Shown here one piece after another: positions 5,392 to 5,644 of a DNA stretch of 5,644 nucleotides. The DNA lies in assembly GCA_002779455.1 (NCBI GenBank), contig PEWM01000024.1, forward strand, positions 1 through 5,644. Direction: 5' to 3'. The DNA is from Deltaproteobacteria bacterium CG07_land_8_20_14_0_80_60_11 (GTDB lineage: Bacteria; Desulfobacterota; Desulfobaccia; Desulfobaccales; 0-14-0-80-60-11). The number at the start of each line of letters is the position of its first letter. The stretch's first letter is position 1. Below the pieces are notes generated by a model. It worked only from the letters and a program-made list of their open reading frames with translations. It ran no database searches and was not told the DNA's origin. Both the position numbers and the translations under genes were made by a program.

Positions 5392-5454
5392 CCAGAGACG
5401 GCCGCCCCACCGTCTAATTCCACCGGTGGGGCGGGCCTCAGTGCCCGCCTCTGG
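5392..5454. repeat. compound palindromic element with competing stems
   Basis: Outer arms CCAGAG (5392-5397) and CTCTGG (5449-5454) are exact inverse complements. Inside, CCGCCCCACCG (5402-5412) pairs with CGGTGGGGCGG (5424-5434), a perfect 11-bp stem with an 11-nt loop. GGCGGGC (5430-5436) can instead pair with GCCCGCC (5443-5449) around CTCAGT. The two inner stems share 5430-5434, so only one can form fully at a time. This fits a REP/MITE-like interspersed repeat. Confidence 0.65.
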
Positions 5455-5466
5455 TACATGGTAGTA

Positions 5467-5540
5467 TTGGTGGCACAGGCTTCCAGCCTGTGCGCCCGCA
5501 CCGGCAAGATGCCGGCGCCACCAAGAACTTTTCGAAGCTG
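5467..5540. repeat. REP-like double-hairpin element, complete copy
   Basis: Outer arms TTGGTGGC (5467-5474) and GCCACCAA (5517-5524) are exact inverse complements. Between them are two hairpins: GCACAGGC (5473-5480) with GCCTGTGC (5486-5493), and CCGGCA (5501-5506) with TGCCGG (5510-5515). The tail AACTTTTC at 5526-5533 also follows the copy at the left window edge, in the same orientation. The plan resembles a cruciform-forming interspersed repeat. Confidence 0.75.
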
Positions 5541-5644
5541 AGGGCTCAAGCAAATCTCAACCGCGTGAACCTCGATTCAATCCTTGCCGCCCCTGCCGGT
5601 CTCACCCTTCTCCGCTGACGGCCCGGCTGGTTTGGCGGATGCCG

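Larger units (their letters stand above)
5317..5644. other. non-coding repeat region upstream of surE
   Basis: This 328-nt stretch has no credible gene. Next to surE lies its ribosome site, then two compound palindromic elements at 5392-5454 and 5467-5540. The last 104 nt (5541-5644) show no feature I can name. Open frames that cross it on the minus strand (5313-5553) are translations of the repeat DNA, with phrases such as GILPVRAHRLEACAT that recur in spurious repeat-derived ORFs. Confidence 0.6.

Noticed and set aside
4609..5541. 310-codon plus-strand frame opposite surE
   Set aside because: It is antisense to a clear SurE with all metal residues, runs on into repeat DNA, and its translation is Gly/Val/His-rich low complexity with no ribosome site.
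5313..5553. Two minus-strand frames of 69-78 codons upstream of surE
   Set aside because: They consist of the palindromic repeats and overlap the surE ribosome site; repeat-derived ORFs of this kind are common artefacts.
1..5644. CRISPR array or attachment-site pair from the repeated elements
   Set aside because: The repeats are two scattered palindromic copies about 5.4 kb apart and not regularly spaced, with no cas genes, integrase or tRNA in the window.

Overview
The window reads as chromosomal DNA of a GC-rich, anaerobic Gram-negative bacterium, most likely a member of the Desulfobacterota (former Deltaproteobacteria). The basis is the mix of an outer-membrane BamD lipoprotein (a diderm trait), an HdrB/HdrC-type iron-sulfur pair typical of sulfate reducers, syntrophs and methanogens, and intergenic palindromic repeats. 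The lineage is inferred from protein character, not from a marker gene.

Layout, left to right. Positions 1-90 hold the right end of a REP-like palindromic element cut by the window edge. An unrecognised, AT-rich gene for a small two-helix membrane protein follows (151-384). A 403-nt gap (385-787) holds a perfect 29-bp palindrome, a large imperfect inverted repeat and a likely promoter. Next comes a tight plus-strand operon: trxA (788-1111), trxB (1126-2067) and bamD (2071-2802). A GC-rich convergent gap with hairpins (2803-2998) separates it from a minus-strand block read right to left: surE (5316-4555), then hdrC (from 4455) and hdrB (3862-2999). Right of surE, 5317-5644 holds no credible gene but two compound palindromic repeats.

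How the genes work together. TrxB passes NADPH electrons to TrxA, a cytoplasmic dithiol system. HdrB and HdrC carry every cysteine needed for two non-cubane and two [4Fe-4S] clusters, so they look like an active disulfide or electron-transfer module, but no HdrA flavin subunit is encoded next to them. A perfect match to the FNR half-site pattern (TTGAT-N4-ATCAA) lies in the 60-nt gap upstream of hdrC. It suggests that hdrCB has its own redox- or oxygen-responsive promoter, independent of surE.

Most of the window is ordinary housekeeping. The points worth a second look are the FNR-type site with the HdrA-less hdrCB pair, the repeat family at both window ends with a shared tail outside the palindromes, and the AT-rich orphan membrane protein. 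I did not find evidence for a wholly new multi-gene system.
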